Made by a program: the position numbers and the translations under genes
DNA from: Scatophagus argus
Taxonomy: Eukaryota > Chordata > Actinopteri > Scatophagidae
Assembly: GCF_020382885.2 (NCBI RefSeq)
Contig: NC_058495.1
Span: forward strand, 2,659,627-2,723,626
Direction: 5' to 3'
Length of the DNA: 64,000 nt
Shown here: positions 45,401-58,600 of the stretch, in pieces
How the letters are laid out: every line of letters starts with the position of its first letter
Position numbering within the stretch: the first letter of the stretch is position 1
Notes under the pieces: generated by a model
What the model was told of the DNA's origin: nothing
Databases searched by the model: none
The model's input: only the letters and a program-made list of their open reading frames with translations

Positions 45401-48400
45401 TATTTATTCTGAGTTACTGAAATATCACAACACCTATTGGATGGATTGCCATGAAACCTTTGTACAGACATTCGTATTTCACAGAGAATGAAGCCCGCTG
45501 ACCCGATCCTCTTATTATTCCTCTAGCCACCATGAGGTTTTGGATCAGTGTCTCAGCAAGTACTGGAAGACTTTCCATTAATATTCCCTTCAGAGTCTTG
45601 TTAGTTTTTTCATTAGTTTGTCACACAGCAACAAAAACTGCAACTGAGAAGGGTTTTTTTTTTTTTGAATATGGTTCTGGACATGAAGATGAAGAGACCT
45701 TCTTAGCAGGATTGCCTACTTTTTTATATTAAGCCATCAAAATTTTTTTTAAAAATGCTATAATCACATAAAAATACCATACTAACAGCTTTTAAGCACT
45801 ACACATATTGAATGGCAGAGCATACCCTGGCATACACCACTAATGTACAACAATTATTATTGAAAAATTAAGTTCATGCTAACCATGACCAGCAGAGAGA
45901 AATTCTCCTTGTCCTCCTCTGGGCTGCCGTTGTGACCGGGATATTCCCAGGCCAGGTTCAATCCGTCGAAGTTATGGGAACGCAAGAAGCTGATGGCTGA
46001 TCTAATGAAGGATGTTCGACTCTCAGGGCTGGCAACCACGGCAATGAATCTGGTGGAATATATATATGGAAAAAAAACAATCAAAAAAAAAAGAAGCATT
46101 CATTCTGGTGATGCAGTGCCAAAAGAAAGTTTTACAGACTCCTTAGCTGAATGCATGGTTGAAGATGTGTGTGAAAGACCATGAGAACTGGAACTTACGG
46201 GCTAACTCCATTGACTGTGCCTCCAACAGACAGCAGCGTCTTCAGTGCAGGATTGCTAATAGCAGAGAGAGAGGGGGGAGGGGGGAATACCATTTTTACC
46301 ATTTACATAATTGTCACATCATTAAACAACAAAAAGTTCCCAGTCAATTGTACGTTGATGACATAACTCTGTACTTCAACACTCAACCAATTCAAGTTTT
46401 AAATATACTGTTGGCTGATTTATTACATATCTATAGTGATAGGACCTACGTCTGACTGAAGCTTCAAGACCTAAACATACATAGATAAGATTTCTCTGTT
46501 GTAGACGTTTCTCCCTGAGAAAAATTAAACAAACCTGGAACTGTTTTTGATTAGCTTCACATAATAATATTTCACTATATCATATTCATCTGTCAATAAT
46601 AGCTTCTTTTACACTATACACATTACATACTGGTTATTCATGAAACTTTATTATGTATTATGTACCTACAGTGTTTAACAAAAGTACCCAAAAGTCATAC
46701 TAAAGTACAAGTAAAGATATCATGCTAAAATATCGAATATTTAAGAATAGTTCTTGAGCCTAAAAGTAAATTTTAAAAATTAATTTTCTGGTGATAAATG
46801 TACTAGAGTATCAACAGTATAATAAAAAGTATAATATCCTATGCATTTATTTACATTTGTGTATACACAGTCTACTAGGGGCCGGTCTGTGTTTATTGTA
46901 TTTATTAATTTTTATATACTATCTAAATGTATTTGCCTTTAATACATATCTGATCAAAGTACTCTCACACTATTTTTTCTTGACTTGCCATTTAGAAGAT
47001 TGTCGCTCATTAAGAATGCTGCTGTCTGTGTCACAACTCACAGTGAAAGAAATGACTGATTATTGCAGTCTTAATGTGTATAGAATACAAGGTTTTAAAT
47101 GACCTTGCTCCAGGGTTCATATTTGACATCTTTGTTAGCTATGAGCCTGCTATACCTCTCATTCTGTGCTGGGGATAAATAATGATCTCACTCTTGAAAA
47201 CAAACGGCTTTTGTTCTCGCAGGAATGAAACAGTCGCACTGGAAAGTGTTTCTGTATTATATTTATTCTTGAGCTGAGAGAGTTCTTTTAACAGAATATG
47301 CAAATAAAGAGCATTTATTGAAAGAGAAATGTAAAAAGTGCTAGTGTGGAAATTGTTTAGAGACAATTGAGATTGAGATTGAGATATATTAGAATGAAAA
47401 AATATTCAAACTGAATATACTACCAACTGTAAGTGGTCAGATTTGTGGAATATAAACAGGAACAATTTGACAGACAATATGAACAAATTTTGACACAATT
47501 TGTTGTTTTCACACCTGTAAAGTGTCTTGAGATAACTGTGTTATGAACACAGTTCATGTGTTATTTGGCACTTTAAATAAAACTGAACTGAAATTGAATT
47601 GAATTGAAATTGACAGTGCAGGTTGCAAAATCAAACACATTTTATGTTGCTGGCCCCATCTCTCATGTGCTTCAGCTCATAAAGTGATAACACATGTTTG
47701 TCCATATGCATTACTTCATCTGAGCTGTTACTGGCCCCTTTATTCATAATAAAACATAATTGATATGGTAATGGTTCCTATGTAAGTACTCCTCAATATA
47801 CCCTCGATTTTCAGTGGTCCTCCACATAAACTATGTACTCTCTGTGTGAGAAAAAGAAGTTGTATAACGTCTTGTCAATGCCAAGAAGAATGAAATGTCT
47901 ATCACATTATGTGACTATTTCTAAAGAGTAATTTTGGCTTGAAAATTGCAAAGGATTAAAACATATTAAATGTTGAATGGTGGAACTAAGCAGTGTGTGT
48001 GTGTACTGTTCGCAATGAATAAGTCACATCAGCTGAATGTTGGTGTCCATGTTGACTAGCTGTGTTTATTGTGTTAACTTACACATTCCTGAAGCTGTTG
48101 AGTTTGTTGTACTGCTCCTCATCGTTCCACTCGACAGGGCTGATCTGGTTGAAGCTGTTGATGGTGGCAAGACTGTAGATGACATGTGTGCACAGGAAGG
48201 GATCGATGTTGTCTGAGGTGAACTTGGCACTGCCAGGCCTGTACTGGGCCCAGTTGGTCATATGACACACCAGTTTACTGGCTGCAGCTGGGGGAAGACA
48301 GTAGGATGGCAGCAATGAGACTTTAACTATTATCATATTAGTGTGAAGAAGAATCAGTGGATGTTGTACCACAAAGCAAATGCTTACCGATGTGTAGAAT

Positions 48401-50078
48401 GAGCAGAATGCCCAGAGCTACAAAACCAGAGAAAACAGGAAGAGAAAAAGTGAGTCATTGGCCTTATATTCATAGGATGTACAGAGTAAACACAAACATA
48501 TATACCTGACCTCAACCCCATCGAACACCTTTGGGATGAACTGGAACGGACATTGTGATTGTGTGGCTGTAGGCTAGTAGCACTCACTCCAATCATCATG
48601 AAGTGCTTTGAGAGAGTGGTGCTGACACACATTCAGAGCAGCATTCCGGACACACTAGACCCCCTACAGTAGCCCAACAGGTCCACCTCAGATGCTATCG
48701 CTGCAGCCCTGCACATCTCCCTCTCACACCTGGAGAATAAAGACTCCTACATCAGGATGCTCTGCATTCAACACGGTCATCCCCCACAAGCTCACCCACA
48801 AACTGTTCTCCCTCGGACTACACCCCATCCTTTGTGACTAGCTCCTGGACTTTCTGACTGGCAAGCCTCGGTCTGTCAGAATAGGGAACAGGACTTCAGC
48901 CAGCATCATCACAAACATCAGCACACCACAGGAGTGTGTCCTCAGTCCCGTCCTCTACAGTCTGTTCGCCCACGACTGTGTGGCCTCTCACAAGGACAAC
49001 ATCATCCTGAAGTGTGCAGACGACACAGCCGTGAGGGGATGCATCACTGGTGGAGACGACAGCGGCTGTACTTCCTGAGGAGGCTGAGGAAGTTTGGCAT
49101 GTCGCCAAACATCCTCAGCAACTTCTACAGCCGCGTTGTTGAGTCCATCCTGACCAGTTGCATCACCGTGTGGTACGGCAACTCTGCAGTCATGGACGGC
49201 AAACGAAGAGCTAATCCCTCTCTTGGAGCTTTTAAAATATCTACATAATTGTTCAAAAGTTTAAAATCATTGTAGATCACGTTGTTTTTCTACTCTCCTT
49301 CAATAATAGATCATTTAACATGGATAAAAACTATATAATTCAGATGTAAAATGTAAATTTGCACTGGAGATATTTTTAGTCCCAAAATGATAATCAAAAG
49401 TTCTAACTGGTCGATGTTCCCACAGTTTTGCAGACAACACTGCTCCATCCAATTTCGCCCCCAACTAGCTTTCAGTTTTGTTTTTTGGTCCAGAAAAGCG
49501 AGATCATTACTGAACTGCAGCGATACAAGTTAGCTCTGAATCTGTTGAGAACCTGCTTTTCTTGGGCACTCTGCAGTCCAGTGACAGGTGAGATTGCACG
49601 AGTGGAAGCTTTTGTTTTTCAGTCCATGAAAAGTCCTTGTTCATCTGATATTTTGTGTTTCTATTTTGAGGTTAAAAGAACACCTTTGCTAAAGCAACAT
49701 ACTTGTAAATTCCTGTTTGTTATTGACATTATTGTACACACTGAAACAGGAGCCTGTCGTTGATGCTGAACATACAGTTGCTTTTACCAGTGACTGGTTC
49801 TTATAATCTTATTTAACTGACTCTTTGTGTCCTTTCAGTTGTCCCTTTGCTTGAACCACTGGAGAGCATTTTGTTCTCCCCTCGTACAAAATAACATCTA
49901 TGTGTAAAGAGGACTTTCTACAACCTAAAAGCATGAAAAACCATTCAAAAAATATAGACTAGTCCTCTGAACAGTCTTGGTATAGAATATGTATGTGATT
50001 GTATAGAAGTGGTATATGCAATGTAAAAGATTGATTGAGCAAAGGGGTGAGGTATTTACCTGCGAGGACTCGTGCCAT
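41905..50078 (-). CDS. Chitinase gene C: GH18 chitinase-like protein with altered active site and CBM14
   Basis: Secreted GH18-fold protein of 452 aa, probably a chitin-binding, non-catalytic chitinase-like protein. Eleven coding exons join in frame: 50060-50078, 48388-48417, 48083-48287, 46199-46255, 45884-46049, 45192-45313, 44743-44866, 44151-44333, 43540-43656, 43212-43338 and 41905-42113. The signal peptide begins [17 protein letters not shown]. Fold motifs [38 protein letters not shown] and [13 protein letters not shown] are kept. The catalytic motif reads [10 protein letters not shown]132 and E139 remain, but the second and third Asp are N135 and A137. GGWNFG reads GGTVNG. A Thr/Pro linker leads to a complete CBM14 ending CKCCNWP. 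All splice sites and the frame are intact, so it is a gene, not a pseudogene. Loss of the DxE aspartate resembles mammalian CHI3L1-type lectins, but these retain no catalytic Glu. Confidence 0.93.
42224..42267. repeat. Perfect 17-bp inverted repeat in gene C intron 10
   Basis: Arms 42224-42240 and 42251-42267 are exact reverse complements around the loop AGCTTGAGAA. The hairpin lies about 110 bases above the acceptor of the last exon. It may be a MITE relic or an RNA structure. Confidence 0.85.
42421..42450. repeat. (GT)n microsatellite
   Basis: A GT run of about 15 units in gene C intron 10. A second, shorter one lies at about 42622-42640. Confidence 0.9.
45400..45680. repeat. Dispersed fish repeat in gene C intron 5
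   Basis: Text such as GGATGGATTGCCATGAAACC and GAATGAAGCCCGCTGACCC is familiar as a dispersed teleost repeat of unknown class. No coding content. Confidence 0.4.
47505..47620 (+). mobile_element. LINE 3' tail fragment in gene C intron 3
   Basis: AAAGTGTCTTGAGATAACTG, then AAATAAAACTGAACTG and a TGAATTGAA repeat tail match the end of the LINE at 28380-28625. Confidence 0.55.
48500..49215 (+). mobile_element. Tc1 and LINE fragments in gene C intron 1
   Basis: At 48508-48570 the plus strand encodes [16 protein letters not shown], the C-terminal DDE block of Tc1 transposases. From about 48640 to 49215 a separate reverse-transcriptase fragment follows in broken frames, with [26 protein letters not shown] and KCADDTAV, where ADD is the RT catalytic motif. 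It ends in text encoding [10 protein letters not shown], as in Rex/L2-type LINEs. Confidence 0.7.
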
Positions 50079-50444
50079 TGTGCAACCAAAAAGATTTCTC
50101 CTGTAGTGGTCAACCTTGATTGATGACAAAACATTCACTTGAGATCACAATACATCAGTTGAATCATCAAAGATTTCATAAAGCTGCTGCCGAGACATCA
50201 TGTTCACTGATGCTAGCTTTGCTGTTCACTTTTACTTTATAGTACTTTATACTTTATAGTTTTAGATTTTTCTCTGTGATGTTCTATCGTCTAACATTTA
50301 ATATGGAAAGATTCAATAAAATTATCATCAAGTTATAGGGTCTACTAATTGCAATACAGTGTAACCACTGATCCTCTGTTTTCACATAAAGTAACCTGCA
50401 GCTAATGCTAGTTGTAGAAATCCACACATGGTGACGATCATTAC

Positions 50445-50505
50445 CTGTCTTCAAGAGGAACAGAAGCAGAGTGCCGAGCTCAGTGAAGTCGGATCATATT
50501 TATAT
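50445..50505 (-). promoter_or_regulatory. TATA-like box and non-coding leader exon of gene C
   Basis: The minus strand reads AAAATATAAATATG near 50493-50505. A leader exon should follow, ending at 50445 with a GTAATG donor. The ATG exon is at 50060-50078. This mirrors the gene B layout, but the TATA box is weaker. Confidence 0.45.
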
Positions 50506-53500
50506 TTTACTCATTAATAACTAATAGCTGGTGACAAAGTACAGCTGATAAAGGGCTCAGGATAGTAGGAGTTTGGCTGACGTGGCTAATAAAACTCCTA
50601 CAGAAAAGAGTGGGCAAAGACCCCAGCCAAGAATTTAAAAGGAAGTAGTTAAATTTCTACATTACAGTAACAGCAGTAATAAATGTAATTTGCAGACAGG
50701 GATTAATGATTAACACCAATAAACTACAATGGGGTAAACATTTTTTGTCGTGAATCTGCTTTTCATTCTGATAATCAGATGAGCTGATTGTGAATCTTTG
50801 GGCATCCAGTACAGAAACAGGCCCAGGACCATTTGAGCCTAGTTGAGTTCAAAGCCGGAAAGCAAGGCAAACTGCTAGACAAGCTCTTTCCAATGTGAAA
50901 AAACACATTGTGTTTGTTCAGTTTGTGTGTGTTTTTGACAGCAGGATCATGGAAAAGCTACTGGGCCGATTTTCATAAAACTTGGAGAACTATTTCCCAC
51001 TTCTGTTAGCACTACATTTGGGCAGCATTACTTTATGCAGTTCTGTTATGAGCAAAAAGTAAAAAGAAAAAAAGCATAATATGGAGCTGCAGACAATACT
51101 GTGTCTACTTTGCTTTTAGTTCAGATTTATATTATATATATATATTTAACATCAGTATCAAGATGACAATTTTAGTATGTGAAGTCCTTTTCAACCAATA
51201 TTAAAATAAGCTCAGTACAGTTTATCACAGATGTTTGACAGTAGCAGTGATTGATTCTAAACTTTGTCTGTGTTAATATTGTGATCTTTCAAAATGTAAC
51301 TGTGATATATGTGGACATCTAATTAATAGACATGATTGTGACTGTAGTAAATGCACACATTATTGAAATACAATCCCATGGTGTTTATTTGAAATCATAT
51401 TTACAAGCAGCCCCCCCACCCCCCCACATTTCTATTCAATCACAATTTTGAAAAGGCCCAAAGGCAACATTATACAGTGCATCCAGCCAAGCCATATGAA
51501 ACACTGACTCACTGTTACCACCTTAAGTGAGTGATGAAAACAGTCAGTCCATCAGCCAGAACATTCAGTGACTGGGCACCCAGAGACAACTGGTGGAATG
51601 ACTTTATGGCTCTTCAAAATAAAGGCATTGAGAAAACACTTTGTACAGAGCAAATAGACAAAATCACAATCATCAATGCTTCTGAACGTATTTCCAGCTT
51701 CTGGACTAGTGCAGAGATGAAGCAGCTGTGTGAGGTTCAACATTTCTGAGTGAAAGACAATGACTGTGATTTAAAGTCAGGTTTGGACCAATAATTCAGC
51801 ATTGAAGCTGGCAACAAAGCCAAAATCAGTATTCAGATCGTTAAGGAATATAAAAAGCAAAGCCAGAAAAGTGAAATGACTGTAAGCTCAGAGGTAGACC
51901 ACACAAACCAAGATAACAAGATGCTAAATCTGTCAACTTCAAATATCTTGTATATTGATCCAACCAAAATTTAAATCCCAGTTTTTAACTAATCAAAGGT
52001 CAAGTGAGCAACAACAACACCCTACAACTAACAGCCTACAAAGTGAATTTCGGGGTGTAGGCTACATGTTTTGACATTTGTGACATTTTGCTTTCTATTG
52101 TTCATAGAAAATGATATTTTTTTCCTAAACATATTGGTTGTGCTACACCCAAGCTACCACAAGTTAAATGATAAAGTAATGACAACATTTTATTTCATTG
52201 TTAAGTATGAAGTATGTAATGAAAACGTTATTGTACAATCAAGTGGTTTACCACTCAGCCACTTGTGTAAGACGTAATACTGAGTATTTAACACAAAAAT
52301 GTTTTGGTTGTGCAGACCATTTGAATATTTAAATACAAAAAACAAAGTATAAACAATAAAAGAAGAAAAGTTCATTTGGATCTAATGGGTAACCTCAACT
52401 GAACTCACAGGCCTGTTCACTAATATTGTTTCTTTGCAGACCCACACTGTGATTTTGGCATTTTTTGAAAAACATCTGTTTTGCTTTAGCGCGCCTTTAG
52501 TTTGATTTGAAAAAAAAAAAAAAAACACTTCCCAGCAAAGCAGAATTCAAACCTCTATCTAAAGGATCAAACCTGCTTTGGCTTTGGACTAATCTAGGAA
52601 GCAGGTGAACTGAAAAACATGGCTGCCACCTGGCCACCTGTCGGTACTGTGCATGGGTGAGCAGTAAGCCGATACTGGTTTAATGAGGCTAATGGCCACA
52701 GAGCAGGAAGTCACACTGACAGCATTTGAAAAAGGCCCATAGAGAATATGCAGTGCAGGTTGCAGCATCAGACAAGTGACAGGTGTTAGCCCAGAGACCA
52801 ATAGAGGCACGGTGTGGGACAAACAATACAAATTACTGCCCAACTTATACAGAATGTGTGAGGCCACTACTGGTATTTAATAGTTTAAATAAATAATTTT
52901 GACAAGAGAGTTTTAAACTCACTCCTGTGACCAGAATGAAATCTTGCCTTATACATTTCTGTAAAAGAGGAATATGTCAAATTTATACGCTTCATCATAT
53001 CACCATTTCTACAATATGTGTCATATGACAGGAAGAGGAAGGGATGGGGTGGCGTGATATCTAGGCCAGACAGACATTTTGGCAGCCATCTTTATGTCAA
53101 TAAAACCAGGTTTCTTAAGACAAAACAAATCTTTTCTGAACTCTGACAAAGTGGTTTTCATGAATAAACCAAAGCCAACCATAACACAGCATTGTCACAA
53201 CAAAAACTGAAAGACACATAATGTTTCATCATATTCCATGCGATACATACTGTAGAAATGATGATATGGAAGGTATACAACAAGTGTAGTGTGAAAAGTA
53301 CAAGCTTAATATATCCATGGTTTGCAGAAAGGTACAATGCCAACATTTATTCTGGTGATAGTGTTGATTAAACCCAAAACAAAGAGTTAAAGAATTGTGA
53401 ATTGCAAAAGAACTGTGCCAATCTGCCAATTAACGCTGTATCAGCTATAAGCTGGCATCACCTGATACACTGGCCGAGTCAATTTACCGTCTAGCTCTAA

Positions 53501-55639
53501 CTGTCGATTGTAACTTCAATTGAGGATGATTTGATAATATTTGCCCCCCTGTTTTACATTTATTAACCCCACTGAAGGCTGTGTTTTACTCCTGCCACTT
53601 CACAAGCAGAGCGCTGATGTCAACTTTTTCTATTTCCACAACAGCCACATAAAACAACTAAAAGAAAACTGACAAAAAACATTACTTAAGCTCAACCCAC
53701 CAGCTTTTTCCAGAGCTTTCACCCACATGCCTCAGTTTTCCTCAGTGCACGTTTGCTCAGTTGTCATGTAACACATTTCGAGGTCACATGATGACAACCG
53801 ATCTAGCAGTATTAGATACAAACAGATACAGTGTTGTTTTTTTTTCTCTCTGATTGCCAATTAATTATTGGGCTTCAAATAAATGTACTAAGTTACATTC
53901 CATCAGTGGTTATTCTAAGATTTTTTATTAGAATCAGTATTGCCCAAGAAAAAAACATATCAGTCAAACTCTAATCTTCACTACAACTCCATTAAATTTA
54001 AAACAACTGTTTCCAGGATCAAGAATAAACTTTCACACTGTACTCTGTCATGATTTGAGATAGACTGAGGTAATCGCAACTAAACATGACAGCCCGGGAT
54101 ACTGAATTTAAAGTAGACTTTTTCTGACTCTGGGATCACAGTCTATACCAAAGCATCAGTTACGCCTTAGCCTTTTGAGTATGAAAGAGCAAATAGTTCT
54201 AAGCAAATCAACCAAAAGATTAAGGCAACAAAAGACACAAACTCATGTCTGTTTATGACAGGACCTGACCTTGACAGAGTAGCTCTGGCGTAATGAAGGC
54301 AGTTCCTTCCAGCTAATGGAACAAGCCAGACATGTTAGGTAAGAGCTGATAGGTGCTGACAGGATTACAATGAGGACGATATATGACACAGTTCACTGTA
54401 CTCTGATAACTTTGGAGTTCAGCTCTTTCATCTCTAGCAGTGATTCATCTGTGCTGCCACAGGACTTTCATATCAACCTAGCATAAAGCACCTGCAATAA
54501 ACCCAACAGACACATAAACGCAAGTTGTTTTTTTACATTGTTGCAAGAACTACTCAGACAATGCAGGCACAACCAATATATAAAAACAATTTTACTTGTA
54601 AAAAATGTAAACATTCAATTGGACCAGTGACATATTTCTGTAGTTTGCTATAATTACAGCAGAGACAAAAAACACAAACAAGCATACAAACATCAGCAGG
54701 AGCTAAAATCGAACACTAAAAAGTTCTTCGGCGCCTCATTGAGTGACTCTTAGTGTGTGTTCACACTGTTAGCAACATGTCATAACACATTCAGTCGGGT
54801 AGATGTTCAAAATGTGTTTGCAGACAAAAGAAACATGAATGCTGTGTTCTATTCCCAGCTGCTTAACGTAAAAGAGAAGTTGGAGATCAAACTTTGCACT
54901 TGTTTTGGGTTTGAAACTATGCAATGTAGTCTCAGAATACAAGTACAGAAATCAATTAAGTGAATAGCTTATTCTTAATTTTAATGCTTAATCTTAATCT
55001 TCCGAGACAAGTAATTTTTCTCCAGGATAATGTGATCATTTTTGTCATTTCAAAGGGCTTTGCTATAAAATTACAAACTTCTCAGGATGTTTGGGACCAC
55101 TGACCACACAATTATGAGAGCAAACAAATGAACAATGAACAATACATACGGAGCTGTTCTTAATCTTCTAGATCTGATCTTTATTACTCTCACACCACTC
55201 ACAACTAGTCAAAGTACAGGGATTTATCAGTCATGTTGCTCTCAGTGTGAACAGGCAGACATTCACCACACGTATGTACACACTGCTGATCCTATGAGTA
55301 ATTTACACCTGAAGTCTGCAGGTCTCACCAGCTACAGTTTGAAAGACGCAAGTATGCAACGCGTCAGCCACAGATGTGATAGTCCCCATAAGGCATGGTT
55401 TTACTTACACCAGTACACGAATACACAACCGGACAGGGCTGCCCTCCTCACCAGCACCTTGGGGTTATTTATAAAAAAAAGAAAAGAAACAAAGAAAACT
55501 GAAACCCCTTCCTCTTCCCCCAAACTTCCAATCCCTGCAGTGCTACAACATTCCCACCCTAACCCAAAACAAAGGCTGAGACACAGCAGAGCTTTAGTTT
55601 CAAGCCGTTTAAAGTAAAAAGTCCACGGACTGGCTGAGA
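50506..55639. other. Intergenic between gene C and cntn2; cntn2 3' UTR at right
   Basis: No exon of its own is seen. A dispersed repeat (CTACTGGGCCGATTTTCATA) lies near 50920-51010, a C-rich tract at 51411-51428, and a poly-A run near 52510-52526. The plus-strand 160-codon ORF at 55135-55617 is antisense to the probable cntn2 3' untranslated region and shows no domain. A minus-strand AATAAA at 55180-55185 is a candidate cntn2 polyadenylation signal. Confidence 0.45.
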
Positions 55640-58600
55640 TCACAGGCCTGGAAACGACACAAGAGCGAACAGAAGCGAGACAGGGAGGAAGTGAAGAGGG
55701 TGACTGCTCAGTGTAGAGGAGGAATCGTTCTGCACCATCATACCAGTCCCTGTAAGAGAGAGAATGAGGGACAGGATGTAACAGCTTGAGTTTACAAGGT
55801 GGAGAGTTGCTAAATATAACAAACAGTCTGCATCTCAAGGCAGTGTACTCTCACATTCAGATTTGTACCAGTTCATATATTACTAGGGCTGTGGGACTAC
55901 ATCTCAAAATGTGTTTGATACATATCGAAATGTATCTGTAGCACCAAGGTTCAAAACTTCAAAACAAGCAGCAAAAGGTATCGTTAAATGTCCTGTCAGA
56001 TGGTTCTAGATTTAAATAAACTGCTTCATTCAAGTTCCTGCACAACTGCTACATCTGAAAACAGAAAATGAAGTTCTTTAGGAAAATTTGGTAATAACAT
56101 TTGATAACCCCCCGTCATTTTTTCTAACATCAAATAACTAATTAAAATCAAACTTAACAGAAAAATGAACACTTGAACATACACCAAATGAATAAACCTG
56201 TACTTCCACTTTTTAGTTTGATCTAGTCCCCTCCATTCGCAGTTAACATGGAGGGGGAGGGGTTTTTGACCTCACGGGGGCTCATGTCCTCCATCTTTAT
56301 AGAGTCATTGTGTCCTGCAGTAAATAAATTGTACATCATGTTTGATGGTATTTCCTGTTGCTATTGTTGAAAAATCTTAAAGGGACAGTTCAAAACTAAC
56401 TAAACTACCTAAACATATATAAAGATGGATGACATGAGACATGCCATGGTTCAGACAGAGGGCAAACAGCAGCAACAGTGTCAGCATCAGCAAGAGCAGA
56501 ATCACATGTTGACTGACATGGAGAAATGCACCTCTGTTGGGATCTGCCAGGCTACTGCTTGCATGAGAATTGACGTATAGCTGCATGTCACAGCACTTCC
56601 TGTGCGTCCCCGGTGTGATTCCTGACGTACAGTGTGACCATGACACATCCACAAGGTAAATCGGTGAATGGTTTCTTCATTACAGGGCCAGCTTTAAGAT
56701 CTCACCTTCTGAGCCTAGAGCTGGATTGTTAAAAGCAGAGTAGTGTCTGAAATATCTTCCACACTTCCTTCCACATGAATAGAGGGCATCCTAGCCTAAG
56801 AGGAATGCTGTGCTGTAGGGGTGTTTGAGTGTGGGTTTGTGGGTGTAAATATGTTAATTCAGTGTTTCTGTAATTCCCCAAACATCAGTTCATTAAAGCT
56901 CTACCAGTCGCTGGAAACCCTTTTACCTATCAGCGACTCGGCTCTCTTGGCTTACCACTTTAAAACATTCATGCAGAGCTTTGATGTGTGTAATTTTTTG
57001 CTCACCTGTGTCCCGGGACACTATAATCTCGTGTGCTGGCCCGTCCCCGCCCTCTCCCCAGGACCGAATCTCCAATACAACGTAACCATTGTCTTTTGGC
57101 AATGGCAGACTCACTGACGTCTTTGTCTTGTCCAGAACCTTCAGTGCTGTCTGGCCCTCATGTTTGTACAGAACCTGATGCACAGAACACACCACATCAC
57201 TGAGCATGACCTCAACATTACAACGTCAGCAATCATCAGATCAAAAAGTCCTACTCAAAATACTCAGAAATACTGCAGCTGTTACTGTTATCTTTTGGTT
57301 ACAGCCTTTGTATTGCCTCTCATATCTCAAATGATTACAAGAATCATGATCATCAGACATCTGATCAGGTAAGCTTGACAGCTAAATATGTGTGAACATT
57401 CTTAGTAACACAAACCCAAATCCAAAAACATTTAAACCCTGTGTAATTAAAAGCAGAATGCAATTTGCACAAACTCACTGTGTTCACCAAAAACAGCTCC
57501 TAATCATGGAGCTAATAACTAAATATTCAAGGAGTACAGTTATGAAAAGTTTGCCTGGTACTGACTTATTTATGATTTATTGTTCCAACATTTAACTTGG
57601 TGAAACTGTAACACATGAATATTTAAGACCTCAAGTCATATTTCAAGGAAGACAACTCTGACGGCTGTCTCCGACTGCTTCACTTTTGTCACTGCAGTCT
57701 GACCTGAGTTCAAGTGAACAAGTCAACACTCATGTAAAATACAACCCGAGATAACTTTTTTGAAGAATCAGATGGAAAAACACACACACACACACACACA
57801 CACACTGTACAGACAAAAGTATTGGGCCACCTGACCATTATACCAACAGGGACTTGGTATTGGATTCTAAAGACACAGACAGCAGTTATAACAGCCTCCA
57901 CTCTTCTGGGAAGGCTTTCAACAATCTTAAAGTGTTTCTGTGGGAATTTGTGCCCATTCACGCAGGAGAGCATTCGTGAGGTCAGAGACTGATGTTGGAC
58001 TAAAAGGCCAGGCTCACAGTCTCTGTTCCAGTTCATCCCAAAGGTGTTTGATGGGGTTGAGGTCAGGGGGTCTGTATGGGCCAGTTAAGTTCATCCACAC
58101 CAAACTCATCCAACCATGTCTTTATGGACTTTGCTTTGTGTACTGTGACACAGTCATGCTGGAATAGAAAAGGGCCTTCAACAAACTGTTGTCACAAAGT
58201 TGGAAGCATAGCATTGTCCAAAATGTCTTGGTATGCTGAAGCATTAAGATTTCACTTCACTGAAAGTATGAGGCTGAGCCCGACCCCTGAAAAACAGCCC
58301 TGTCCCAGTATTTTTGTCTATACAGTGTATGAACTCTTTTAGTCAGACAGGACTCACTTTGTAGCCCAGAACAGTTGACTCATTGTGCATGGCCTTCACA
58401 TGGTCCCATCTCACCATTACCCATGAGCCATCAGTCTTCCATGATACGTTTCCCGGACGACGATTAGGAGCTGTGACAGAAACATACATGTTTTTTTAAA
58501 AAAATGAAAATTCATGGAAGAGAAAAAAAACAGACTTTGGGTGTCCGAGACTAAACAAAAACCGCATCATAAGAAAACACTTAGTTGAAGTGGTATTTCA

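Noticed and set aside
41905-50078. Gene C as a pseudogene because of its catalytic losses
   Set aside because: All eleven exons, splice sites, the signal peptide and the CBM14 cysteines are intact and in frame.
55135-55617. 160-codon plus-strand ORF
   Set aside because: It is antisense to the probable cntn2 3' UTR, is composed of low-complexity text and has no domain or splice context.
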